NCBI RefSeq assembly: GCF_000003815.2
Contig: NC_049982.1
Coordinates: forward strand, 7,053,596-7,117,595
Direction: 5' to 3'
DNA from: Branchiostoma floridae
Taxonomy: Eukaryota; Chordata; Leptocardii; Amphioxiformes; Branchiostomatidae
DNA length: 64,000 nt
Shown: in pieces, positions 1 through 12,700 of the stretch
Layout of the letters: each line of letters begins with the position of its first letter
Numbering within the stretch: position 1 is the first letter of the stretch
Made by a program: the position numbers and the translations under genes
The notes under the pieces: model-generated
Told to the model about the DNA's origin: nothing
The model's input: the letters and a program-made list of their open reading frames with translations, nothing else
Database searches by the model: none

Positions 1-705
1 GTCTGAAGCATTTGTGTCACGCTGCTAGTCTGCCGGTAGTCATTTAGGGTCACTCGGGCTGCCCTGCGCTGGACGGCCTCCACCGCCTGTATCCCTTTGT
101 TGGTGTACGGGTCCCAGACGATGGCACTATATTCCAAGTGAGGCCGTACCAGCGCTTTGTAACAAGTGGCCTTGACCCTAGATGGACAATGGGTCAAGTT
201 GCGCCGAATGACTCCTAGGACCTTACCAGCTTTGCTAGTGGCGTGGTTGATATGGGTGTCCCACCGCAAATCGTCGGACAGTTGTACTCCAAGATAGGGG
301 TGGGACTTAACACCGGTAAGGGCTTCTCCACAGAGGGAGTACTGAGTTATGATGGGGTGCTTTTTACGGGTGATATGGAGGATGTGACATTTAGAGGGGT
401 TGAACGACATGAGCCAACGATTTTGCCATTCTGTTAGCGCATCGAGGTCAGACTGCAGCCCTTGTGCGTCAGAAGGCTTGCTGATAGTTCGATAAATCAA
501 GCAATCGTCAGCAAACAGTCGAACATGTGAGTCTACGGAATCGGGTAGGTCATTAATGTAGAGCAGGAATAGCAGAGGGCCTAACACAGTACCCTGCGGA
601 ACTCCAGAGGTGACCTTGACAGCTTTAGATGTTCCACCGTCAAAGACAACCCTCTGGGTTCTCTCCGTAAGGAAGGCCCTAAGCCAAGACTGAAGTTTTG
701 CCTGC
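1..705 (-). mobile_element. Non-LTR retrotransposon (LINE) reverse transcriptase fragment
   Basis: Read on the minus strand, this stretch translates as one continuous reverse-transcriptase palm and thumb region. It shows the fingers/palm motif SGVPQGTVLGPLLFLLYIND, the catalytic FADD box (around 510-520), and the downstream PYLGV, WDTHI and LEYSAIVWDPY motifs typical of CR1/jockey-like LINEs. The reading runs off the left edge of the window, so the 3' end is not seen. Toward higher coordinates the resemblance stops near 705, with no endonuclease domain, so the copy looks 5'-truncated, as is usual for LINEs. It lies about 3 kb upstream of the NLR gene and is unrelated to it. The clade (CR1 versus jockey/RTE) is not certain. 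Confidence 0.88.
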
Positions 706-3498
706 ACGTAACGTTCCGAAGTACGGCGTGTCTGCGTGCTCCAAAATCCGTCGGATTCCCTACGAGTTCGTACGGAGGCGGTACTTACCACTTACGGATC
801 CCAAAAGATTGCCCACGTCTTGGCACGTAGACAGCACGTATTTGCACGTACGGCGGGTTGTGCCCTTCGCTTAAGCGAGGACCGGACTAGTCTCTCCCAG
901 ACTAACTACTCCGTCTATAGTAATATTAGTATAAAGAGAACAGCTGCCAGGGTAGCTTGGCATAGGGCCCACTGATTGACTCTATTGGCCAACTGTTCAC
1001 CCTATTTTTGCCAAATTCTACTATCCGTATCTTCGTACCAAGCAAAGCCCGGTGGAGGCTACTCATAATGTATCCTGTATAGGGTCTGGATACATTTGGG
1101 TAAACTATTACGTCATAGGGGGGCCATCACCAAAAATAGCTATAGATTATACCAATTTAAAATGCTATTGTAGTATCGAGTTGATCAAAGAGATATAGAT
1201 AGTGGGGTCTTTGCAATTGACACATATATGTGTTTGTGACCATACCTAAGCTCCCCTGTCACTGGAGGTTACTCACAAAAATTGTGTCTTAAGAAAAAAG
1301 ATCTTACTTCAGGCTACCATGGTGTCGTTGTGACAGCTGCGGCTTTATACAGGAAAGAACGCCACTGAAGTGCATTACTGAAATACGTAGTCCAGGAATA
1401 TTTTAAAAAAACATAGAGGATAGAGCATTCATTGAGGCCGCGGCCATCTAAGCCTTGAGAATAGTATAAGTACGAACAGTCACAAAACTGTAAGACATTC
1501 GTTCGTGACTTGTGACACAACTTTATGGATGATTTATCACCTACTTTTTATGGTAGATTCCTACGACGCAATGATTTAGAAAAATAAAGCGGTAAATCAC
1601 GATATACGTAAAATGCATCGACTACACTCTTTATAATTTCATTTATTCTATATTTGAAACAAATATCATTCATCATTCCCGCCCACAACATGCGTGACCG
1701 TGTATGTATTATATCATTCCACAACTTAAGCAGACTTGAAATGCCACCTAGCGATTCACAATCAAATTGCACGGCATCGCCTGCGGCATGAGCTTAGGTG
1801 ATGACGTCACTGTTGAAGCCCAGCCCAGCGCGTCCTTAACCCGGAATAACTTAGTCACTCTTCTGCATATACTATCGGGTGGTCTGGCATCGAAACCACA
1901 CGTTCGCTGGTGTTAGGCGGACTTCTTGGAAGGAAGCGACTTTATGTGCACTCATAACATGGCTGTGGACAGTTTCGGTGGACCAATGGTTTGCGGTTTG
2001 TCTTCTAGTGACGCAGAGCGTAGTTTAAGGGTGGAGACAGCGGGGATTTAAGGGCGTCACACGACAGTAGGTCGACTTCATACCACCAGGAAGGTAAGCG
2101 TCAGAGTCTCTTTGTCTTGTCAGTTGAGCTACTATCTTACGCGTATATCAGAAGGGGGTTTTGCGGGGATTTCCTGAATTCGCTTGATATTTACTGACGT
2201 CTCTGAAAGGCCTGAGCAATTTTCGTCGTTCTGTACCGTGAAAGGTCTTGTTGTTCTGTTTAATACTTGCGGTTTTGTTGCTCCATGGCTGACAGGATTT
2301 GGTTAGGGACGAGCCAGAAAAGGTTCCGTGAGGGGGAGGGTTACGTGAAAAAAGGACCTAAAGCAAAACGCACAATTACAATGGCGGAAAGAAGAAAAAT
2401 ATATACTCTCATAACACATGCGCATAATCAAAACTGCACTGCCGTTACCACAAGAGTTTCATATAATCCGTTATGTTATATAGGAAGGCGGAAGTAACGA
2501 ACAGTCAGGAAAGCATGTTTGAATATCCATAAATTTGATTTAAGTTGGCACGTTTGAAGAACACTCTAGATGCTATAGCCACAGCCGGCACTGTAAAGCT
2601 TATGTGAATTACGGTTTTACTATGGTTAATATTGACCGACGGAGGCCATATATAAGGGCTGAGATTGAAATAGAGGGTAGGTTATTGCCTAGAACGTTCC
2701 ACGCCGTTGTGTGTTATGTGTAATATATATCTAAACACTGACACAACGTATACTTCGTTTGCAATTGCAAATGTCTGCGTTTCCATTTCATCATGATTCG
2801 TGTTCACGCTGCCACGTACATGTACTATGATGTAACACAAAGGAGCACATAAATTATGCAGCTCCGATCTTCTATGACAATGGAGGTACCGGTAGCGATA
2901 CAGGGGCCTATTCTGGCCAACGTTTTGTTAAAGTACTAGTACAACAAATGAATACCACTCTTCCAGTTACAACTGACATATTTCAAACTCCAAGACAAAA
3001 TGGCGTCTAATTGTTGTGTTACCGCCACCTGTGTCATGCCTGTTGAACCAAGGGGATTTTCAGTCACAGACCCGATGGACGGGTCTTTGCTTGCTATCTT
3101 TCGATCAAAATTTCCCCCAAGCTATTCAAACATGTGATTTTTTAAGTCCTTCTATCTAATTATGCTTTTGTTTGCTGGATGGTATGCTCTGCAAGAAGTT
3201 GCTTCCTGGTGTCGTTTTCATGGGCGTGGCTGCTGTTCGCCTGGCCTCCGCATGAGGTCGTAAAAAGTGGATAGAAAGCCGACAGAAAATAGACGTACCC
3301 CAAAATAACAGCTACAAAATTCGGAAGGAATATCAGTTGCAATTGAAATCACGAAGAACTAATTGTATAGTATCAATTTTCACTGTTAATATTCATAGCT
3401 TTACGATCATCATTTCCTTACTGTGATTTATATCTGTGATTTATATCTGTAGGTTTTACTACTTTCTACCTCAACTTTTAAATCATCTACTAGTAACT
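706..3498. other. No gene recognised; upstream region of the NLR gene
   Basis: I see no convincing coding sequence here; the short open frames have no family resemblance. A stretch at about 2030-2095 ends in a good donor-like AAG/GTAAGC and could be an untranslated first exon of the NLR gene, but this cannot be proved from sequence alone. CRE-like TGACGTCA occurs near 1802. Confidence 0.4.
2649..2656 (+). promoter_or_regulatory. Possible TATA box
   Basis: TATATAAG followed by a purine-rich stretch lies about 1.1 kb upstream of the NLR start codon, on the same strand. A splice acceptor directly before the NLR start codon implies an upstream untranslated exon, so a promoter in this area is plausible. 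TATA-like strings are common by chance, so confidence is low. Confidence 0.2.
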
Positions 3499-3627
3499 GT
3501 TTTGCTGACATCCTGTATCATAAAACACTATGTACTACAGTTATGCAGGTCTTAACATTGTCATGGAAGTCGATGAGAGCTGTTTGAAGCGCCGCCTGGT
3601 GTACCTGTTGAAGTTTGAGGGTGCGAC
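3499..3627 (+). repeat. Degenerate tandem copy of the NLR first coding exon and its upstream flank
   Basis: The segment 3499-3627 repeats 3635-3790. Both begin GTTTTGCTGACATC, both contain an AAACACTATGTA block, and both continue into ATGGAAG...CGCCGCCT..., then CTGTTGAAGTTTGAGGG. The first copy has a start at 3563 reading MEVDESCLKRRLVYLLKFEG, very close to the real exon's MEEEESRLRRRLVNLLKFEG, but it diverges right after this and has no donor in register. It looks like a decayed duplicate start exon. Confidence 0.75.
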
Positions 3628-3729
3628 ACTTCCCGTTTTGCTGACATCTCGTATCATATGACCACATATAAACACTATGTATTACAGCAATGCCAGTCTT
3701 TACACTGTACTAACAGGAACCAGAGAGCC

Positions 3730-6700
3730 ATGGAAGAGGAGGAGAGTCGCCTGAGGCGCCGCCTCGTGAACCTGTTGAAGTTTGAGGGAGAAGACAGGGT
3801 GCGGCACTTCCTGAGAAAGACCCTCCCCGCCGCGCACGGCGCCTTTACGTCACTGACGTTATCTGACGTACTGCAGACCAACAAGTCCGTCATGGACGAC
3901 CTCCTGAACGGCACCAACGGGAGACGCAAGGTAAGCTCCAAGCAGATGTTAGGTGGTAAATCGTAGTATCTTCATACTGTTTCCTTTTTCTGGCACACGT
4001 CGGTTATGTAATTTAAGTCATTCTGGCACCAGATGGCTCATGGGACGGCGCCCATCCAGGTTTCTGTAACCCTTGGGCCACATAACATTATGCACAGTTA
4101 AGTAGTGGGTTAGTCCACTGGTAATATGTAGTGTGTGTTCAATCTTACTTGTCAGAAAAACGGAGCAGCCAGGAACCATTAAAATTCATCGTCCTTACAT
4201 CCGCATTCAGACAGAATAAGACTATGAGGAATTAATCTGACGGTCAGTAAGCGTATGGAGTTACGTCTAGATATTTTTGACTTTTGTTTGGTTGCTTGTT
4301 TGGTTGCTTGTTTGTTTGTTTGCTTGATTGATTGATTGTTTTGTTTGTTTAGTTTTTATATGTTCGAAATGCGTAAAACGGAAATAGACCCGCGGGTAGA
4401 CAACATATATGAAGGATATATGTTCATGTACTCGTATGACTGTATTTGGTTGTAAATGTGTGATAGTTTCACGGCCTCTTGTCCCTTCCTTTTCTGTCGG
4501 CACAATGTGTGTCAAGAGAGTTTAGACCAGGACTAAGTTGTAGGATTACGTTTGAAAATCCTTAACTTGAACTGCAATAGTGCTGCTGTGAATTGTTGAA
4601 ACAAGCATGTGAATAATTTATATTCCTGGTTATCACTATCCTCCCTTCCTACGCACAGGTGCTGAGCGGAGAACAATATGACCTCTTGTTTCCTGTAAGC
4701 GGTCACGTGAGCCCGGGATCTTTAGACATCGCCGTTATGTTCCTGCTCATTCGCTACCTGTGCCAAACAAGGTCAGTATAAAAACACAGCCGAGCGAGGA
4801 AAACCGGATATATTAGAAGCGCCTCGATCGCTATTATCCTACACCGTTTAGAGATTGAAAACTCTAGAGATAGAACCAAGGAACTTTCATAGAAGCATAT
4901 GATTAAAAGTTTTCACAGGTCTTTTTTGATTCGCAAGGAAATAATCACAGTTCTGAAGCAGGATATAGCCAGGTATGTTAGGTTTTGATGAAAGTACATG
5001 GAAATGGAGTAAATGAAGACCTGACATGCACAGTGATGTGTTAGATTTATCTGAAATTCGACAACCTTCGTGCTGTGAATGTGCTGCCTGTCAATATGAA
5101 CTTACATTCCTTCGTGTACTTTGGCCTCGCAGGTCCATTGCCTGGGAGGGCTGGGACGTCTACCCCTCTCCTACGCACAAAACACCGGTCCACGACATCG
5201 TACGGGTTCACAGCATATACCAGGACCTGGTCGTCAAGGCAACAACGATCGTGACGTCAGACAGTTTCAGCAGCCTGTGGGACGAACTGTCGTCTGCGAT
5301 CCTGAGACTAGGCGGCCTGAGAGACCGAGTGGAGAGGTGGAAAAATGAAGTACCGGCAAGTGAACTCCCCGCCAGGGAACGAGAACCTGACTCGTCCCCA
5401 GGTTCACCTGTGGGTGCATGTGCTGCCCCGGCCTCGTGGTCAGATCCCTATCCATCTGAAGGTCAGTGTGGACTCACAAGGTCATTCAGCTGCGAGTCAG
5501 ACGCCAGTTCGGAAGGCAGCGTGCTGTATTCAGGGGAAGGGCTGCCGCCTAGTGAGTCTACAAACCCCAAGCAGGCACAGCCAGGTAAGAAGTAGGGAAG
5601 AGTCGACGTGGAGTTCTTGTAATCTCCAAGCAGATCCTACGGTAGCAAACTACTGGCAAAGTAGTTAGGGCCAGCGTAGGATTTTGCATTGCCTACCGAA
5701 GTCGTTGACCAGGGTGTTCTCTGGCAGATCCTTTTGTTGCAATACACACTCATAGGCACTCTTTTACCAGCTTTTGATACTATCTTATGCGACCGTAGGA
5801 TCAGCTTGGAGATTAGCGTTTAACTTATTTTATTGGCGACAGACCTTTGTTTACTATCCCAAAGGGCTCTTCCCTTCATCAACATCGGGACGTTCATAGG
5901 TAAGGAAATAGTCTTAACTCCAATTGTCACACCTTAGCACGCTGATTGTCGTATATGATGATATACTGTTCTGAACTCAGTCTTTTTTAACGTCTTTCAA
6001 TCCAGCCAGTGCCGCAGCGGCCCCTAGCGGAGTTCAGCAGTACTACCTGAGCAACGTGCAGAACGTACAGATCGGCATGCAGACCCAGATGAGTATCGCT
6101 TCCGAAGGCTCGCAGAACAGAACTTCATCGGAGATAGCAGCAGGTATGACATCTTCGGTGCATAGTACCTCAAATGTTCAACAGTTACAACAGAAGCACA
6201 TGAGAAGAATTAAGACAAATTCAAACATTTTTTACGATGTTTTCCTTCTCTCTTTTTGTTGCAGCGTCAGATAAGCTAACGCTAGATGCGATACTCGCCT
6301 TTGTGATTCGAATCGCAGTGACATGACCTTACTAATGGCACTGTGCCATACATTAGTCTGCTTGTCACACAGCTAGGTATAATGTGGATGGTAGGACTAT
6401 GTGTGAGCAACGACATCCATAGAATGGGAGGGTCTTTTTAGCGAATGCCCACAAACGCCCACTCTAGAGAAGTCCGCGCTGCACGGATCTCATTTTTTTT
6501 GCTTGGAATATGTCCACGTTGTGCTCCCATGTATTAATCCTGAGTTTCAAGTCAATCCATTGACCCGAAGTGACATAAATCAAAGTTTTCGATTCTCGAT
6601 GGTCTTTTTAGCGAACGCCCAGCAAAATGTCTTTTTAGCGAATGCCCACTATATCCACAAAAATATCGGCCGTCGCGCAACGACACCTAAACCTACCGCC

Positions 6701-9700
6701 ACAAACATGTTCAAGATTGTGTCCCATTGATGTGTACGGAGTTTCCGTGCTTTACAAGCATTTTAAGTCCCTGTTTTTGGTCAAAATGTACGGCGACGAT
6801 ACTACCATACTTTAACTATAGCAATTCAAAATGGCGGGCACTAGTCATGTGACCTCCTTGCGGGACTGTTCTAGAAGTATCGCGGGAGGGACTGTTGTAG
6901 CATAGCTTCTCATACAACCATTTTAGAGTGAATTCTGAACAAGATTTTCATTTCATAGTGCTATCATCTGACTAATATTTACAATGTGGTCATTTTTTCT
7001 GTGCTATTATTACCCAGGTTTGAGGAACTTAGTGCAAATATGGATATTGATTCACCTCAGTGCCCAATTAATGTACAAAAGGCTCAGACACATTAGTGTT
7101 ATAAACCTGAATAGGGGCAGGTAACCAATGCTAGAAAAACATAGCTATTTATTATTAACAATACTATTTACATTATAATAATAACTCTTCACCAAACTGG
7201 ACTTTTCTTATCTTTATTTATCACAGAAACATTGTTACAATGAGGATTTGATTAGATGAGTATCTGTTACAGTGTGTACAAACTTATTTCAAATACAAAA
7301 ATGTATTTCGTTTCACTTCCTAAATATTTTTAAAGTATTGGAAGAAGTTAACACATAAACAATATTAATTGCATTATTTATGTGCAGTAAAATGTGACCA
7401 CATGCTATCAATAGCCTAATAAAATGTTGGAACATGGCACAAGCGGGCTCCTCTTCTGAGTACAGAAAGGAAATGTTTTATAACATTTAGTTATGACGTA
7501 GAAAATTTCAATTGTAAAATGTACCTTTATTAACATTTACAAACAAATTGTTTTTTTCTCTTATTAATAAATGACAACAATACAGGTAAGTAAGGTGTGT
7601 TTCCTTTTATAACAGGCCAGGTAAGACGCCGTACAGGTAAGTAAGGTGTGTTTCCTTTTATAGCAGACAAGGTAAGACACCGTACAGGTGAGTAAGGTGT
7701 GTTTCCTTGACTACAGACTAGGTAAGACACCTTACAGGTGAGCAACGTGTATTTCCTTTCATTACAGACCAGGTAAGACACCGTACAGGTGAGTAACGTG
7801 TATTTCCTTTGATTACAGACCAGGTAAGACACCGTACAGGTGAGTAACGTGTATTTCCTTTCATGACAGACTAGGTAAGACACCGTACAGGTGAGTAAGG
7901 TGTGTTTCCTTGACTACAGACTAGGTAAGACACCGTACATGTAAGTAACGTGTATTTCCTTTCAGTACAGACCAGGTAAGACACCGTACAGGTGAGTAAG
8001 GTGTGTTTCCTTGACTACAGACTAGGTAAGACACCGTACAGGTGAGTAACGTGTATTTCCTCTGATTACAGACCAGGTAAGACACCATACAGGTGAGTAA
8101 CGTGTATATCCTTTGATAACAGGCCAGGTAAGACACCATACAGGTAAGTAAGGTGTGTTTCTTTTTATAACAGACCAGGTATGACACCGTGCATGTGAGT
8201 AACGTGTATTTCCTTTGATTACAGACCAGGTAAGACACCATACAGGTGAGTAACGTGTATTTCCTTTCATTACAGACCAGGTAAGACACCGCACAGGTGA
8301 GTAAGGTGTGTTTCCTTTGTCTATAGACCAGATAGGGTATTATACAGGTGAGTAAGGCGTCTTTCCTTTGCCTATATACCATATAGGCCATCATACAGGT
8401 GAGTAAGGCGTCTTTCCTTTGCCTATAGACCAGATAGGGCATTGTGCAGGTGAGTAAAGCAACTTTCCTTTGCCTANNNNNNNNNNNNNNNNNNNNNNNN
8501 NNNNNNNNNNNNNNNNNNNNNNNNNNNNNNNNNNNNNNNNNNNNNNNNNNNNNNNNNNNNNNNNNNNNNNNNNNNNNNNNNNNNNNNNNNNNNNNNNNNN
8601 NNNNNNNNNNNNNNNNNNNNNNNNNNNNNNNNNNNNNNNNNNNNNNNNNNNNATCAAAGGAAATACACGTTACTCACCTGTACGGTGTCTTACCTGGTCT
8701 GTAATCAAAGGAAATACACGTTACTCACCTGTACGGTGTCTTACCTAGTCTGTAGTCAAGGAAACACACCTTACTCACCTGTACGGTGTCTTACCTGGTC
8801 TGTCATGAAAGGAAATACACGTTACTCACCTGTACGGTGTCTTACCTGGTCTGCAATCAAAGGAAAGCCGCCTTACTCATCTGTGCGGTGTCTTACCTGG
8901 TCTGTAATCAAGGAAATACACGTTACTCACCTGTACGGTGTCTTACCTAGTCTGTAGGCAAGGAAACACACCTTACTCACCTGTACGGTGTCTTACCTGG
9001 TCTGTAATCAAAGGAAATACACGTTACTCACCTGTATGGTGTCTTACCTAGTCTGTAGTCAAGGAAACACACCTTACTCACCTGTACGGTGCCTTACCTG
9101 GTCTGTAATCAAAGGAAATACACGTTACTCACCTGTACGGTGTGTTACCTAGTCTGTAGTCAAGGAAACACACCTTACTCACCTGTACGGTGTCTTACCT
9201 GGTCTGTAATCAAAGGAAATACACGTTACTCACCTGTACGGTGTCTTACCTGGTCTGTAATGAAAGGAAATACACGTTGCTCACCTGTAAGGTGTCTTAC
9301 CTAGTCTGTAGTCAAGGAAACACACCTTACTCACCTGTGCGGTGTCTTACCTGGTCTGCTATAAAAGGAAACACACCTTACCTACCTGTACGGCGTCTTA
9401 CCTGGCCTGTTATAAAAGGAAACACACCTTACTTACCTGTATTGTTGTCATTTATTAAGAAGAGAAAAAAACAATTTGTTTGTAAATGTTAATAAAGGTA
9501 CATTTTACAATTGAAATTTTCTACGTCATAACTAAATGTTATAAAACATTTCCTTTTTGTACTCAGAAGGGGAGCCCGCTTGTGCCATGTTCCAACATTT
9601 TATTAGGCTATTGATAGCATGTGGTCACATTTTACTGCACATAAATAATGCAATTAATATTGTTTATGTGTCAACTTCTTCCAATACTTAAAAATATAAA

Positions 9701-12700
9701 AATATAAAGATATTTAGGAAGTGAAACGTAATACATTTTTGTATTTGAAATAAGTTTGTACACACTGTAACAGATACTCATCTAATCAAATCCTCATTGT
9801 AACAATGTTTCTGTGATAAATAAAGATAAGAAAAGTCCAGTTTGGTGAAGAGTTATTATTATAATGTAAATAGTATTGTTAATAATAAATAGCTATGTTT
9901 TTCTAGCATTGGTTACCTGCCCCTATTCAGGTTTATAACACTAATGTGTCTGAGCCTTTTGTACATTAATTGGGCACTGAGGTGAATCAATATCCATATT
10001 TGCACTAAGTTCCTCAAACCTGGGTAATAATAGCACAGAAAAAATGACCACATTGTAAATATTAGTCAGATGATAGCACTATGAAATGAAAATCTTGTTC
10101 AGAATTCACTCTAAAATGGTTGTATGAGAAGCTATGCTACAACAGTCCCTCCCGCGATACTTCTAGAACAGTCCCGCAAGGAGGTCACATGACTAGTGCC
10201 CGCCATTTTGAATTGCTATAGTTAAAGTATGGTAGTATCGTCGCCGTACATTTTGACCAAAAACAGGGACTTAAAATGCTTGTAAAGCACGGAAACTCCG
10301 TACACATCAATGGGACACAATCTTGAACATGTTTGTGGCGGTAGGTTTAGGTGTCGTTGCGCGACGGCCGATATTTTTGTGGATATAGTGGGCATTCGCT
10401 AAAAAGACATTTTGCTGGGCGTTCGCTAAAAAGACCATCGAGAATCGAAAACTTTGATTTATGTCACTTCGGGTCTATGGATTGACTTGAGACTCAGGAT
10501 TAATACATGGGAGCACAACGTGGACATATTCCAAGCAAAAAAAATGAGATTCGTGCAGCGCGGACTTCTCTAGAGTGGGCGTTTGTGGGCATTCGCTAAA
10601 AAGACCATGCGCATTTGGGAATAGAAATGTAGATTTCATAATCTCTACATTCTCAACTTTCGAAACAAAGTACGGCTGCATAGGATGTGTACTACCAGAA
10701 ATATGTGTCGTAAAACACCGAATCTGAGCCATATCCTTACATCTGCTTGGAGATTTTCTGTTCTAAAAGAAGCCGTTTTTTGTCGTACTGTAGAGGATCA
10801 TCTGGAGCTGGTCCTGGCGTCCTGTCGGTCCGTCCTCCGTGTCGAGTACAAGCGGAACCTGAGCCGCATTCAGCCCCTGCCGTGGAACAGGAGCTTCTGC
10901 GTGCCGATAGATGACGTGTACACCAACCTGGACCTGCTGGAGGAGACCATGGAGGGCTTTAAGGTCGGTCTACGGAACTGCGAGTCCTTATCAGGACTGA
11001 GACCACAAGAATATAGAGTATTAATGTGTTGATCGGAAGTGTTGAGGGGGGGGGGGGAGGGTATGCTTTCTTCCAATATGGTACATTGGTTTTAACTGTA
11101 TTCGGTTTCTTGCACGTTCGCTTCTGTAGGACTTTGAGTACAATTATATCTGATATGCCATCACGACACAGCCCATTTATAAGCCCCCAAATTGGCCCAA
11201 AGCCTAGCTGATATGGCCTGCTAATGCGACAAGCAATGCAATTTCATGTGCTGTGGATAACTACACAGCATTGAGTCAGGAAAATGAAATACAGGCTGCA
11301 GTAATGTTAGGAAAAGTAGAAGCTTTATGCTAAATGGTCGATGATGGTAGTTTATGATATCGTAGGTACGAATATGTGCTAACATATCTGATGGGCGTCG
11401 CATCGTCGACTCTTGTATTCTTATCTGTGTTGCCTGTTGCCCTACCCAGGTTAATCGTGTAAGCCTTGCGTCCATGGAAGATATCTTCCGACCGAGGAAG
11501 AAACTGGGAAGGCGCCGGCCTCTGAGGATCGTGATGCAGGGTCAGGCAGGAGTGGGGAAGACGACGTCACTGACCAAACTGGCCGTGGATTGGTCAATGG
11601 AGAAGGTCCAGGCCTTAAAAAGGATCAACCTCACTTTCGTGTTGAGACTGCGTCTGATTGGTCAGGAAATGAGCATCATAGACGCCATCTTTGACCAGCT
11701 GATGCCGAAGGGTTTCCCCTTCACGAAGGAAGACTTGGCAAAGTGCCTGGTAGAGAAGCAAGACCAAGTGCTGATCCTGCTAGACGGGTACGACGAGTTC
11801 GACGCGGCAAGGTGCCCCGAAATCGCGGAACTGTTGAAGGGGAGGATGTATCCTAGGGCGGTCGTCATGACGACGACACGCCCATCGAAGGTTGACGAGA
11901 TCCAGCCCACAGCAGACACGGTGGTGGAGATCACCGGATTCTCACCAGAAAACGTGAGGCAATATCTGCAGCGGCATTTTCAAGGTCAGGGGGGCAAAGT
12001 TCAGGAGCTCCTGCAGCACCTGGAGCCACACATCGCCAACAGGGGCATCGCAACCATCCCGATGTTCACCATGCTCATCAGCGTGCTGTACGAGGACAAG
12101 CCTGACATCGTCCTGCCGGCAACCATCACCGGGCTGTACCAGGAACTCATGAGCTGCATCATCAAGCGGTACCGGGTTAAACATGGCGAAGGCGTAGAAG
12201 GAAGTGGAGACATGACTAGCGTACTAGAGGTTGTAAGCAAGGTTGCCTTCGAGTGCCTGTTGTCTGACAGAGTGTCCTTCGGAGAAGCGGATCTGCTAGA
12301 TAAGACCAAGGAAGGGCAGGTGGCAGAACTTGGCGTTTTCACTTACGACGATAAACAGGCGCACAGCAGGGTCAATGGCGGCCGCCACCTTACGTTCTCG
12401 CACAAAACCATTCAGGAGTACCTGGCTGGTTGTCATCTAGCCAGCATACTCACTACGTCAAAGAGGGAGACGAAGAAGTATCTGACTAGCCTCGACACAC
12501 TACAGCGTGCGTCCGAGTTGAAGTACGCCATCTTGTTCGCCTGTGGTACTTCGGAACGAGCAGCGACGGTGTTAATCGAGCATCTCCTCCGCATCTGGAA
12601 AAACTCTCCCGGCGAAACTAAGAAGCAGAAGCAACAAGACTTCGTCAAACTCAGCATGCAGTGTCTGTACGAGAGTAAGGCAAAAGACAGGATACAGCTC

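Larger units (their letters stand above)
6431..10606. mobile_element. 4.2-kb foldback element inserted in an NLR intron
   Basis: The sequence from 6431 to the gap is repeated in inverted form from after the gap to 10606, nearly base for base, giving arms of about 2 kb. The ends are GGTCTTTTTAGCGAATGCCC and its inverse. The same ~20-bp end motif appears two more times inside each arm (about 6601 and 6630; mirrored at about 10389 and 10419), like repeated transposase-binding sites. No transposase frame is seen. The centre of symmetry (about 8518) falls in the assembly gap. The innermost left-arm units (after about 8330) have diverged and have no mirror partner visible. I could not find a clear target-site duplication. 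It fills most of the intron between the RHIM-like exon and the next NLR exon. Confidence 0.88.

Noticed and set aside
7581-9441. CRISPR-like array
   Set aside because: Units are contiguous tandem repeats without unique spacers, in a clearly eukaryotic setting.
7530-9492. Several long repeat-protein-like open frames (SYLVCNQRKYTLLTC-type) on both strands
   Set aside because: They are the ~51-bp tandem array read in frame; the period is a multiple of three, they occur on both strands of an inverted repeat and lack any start or splice context.
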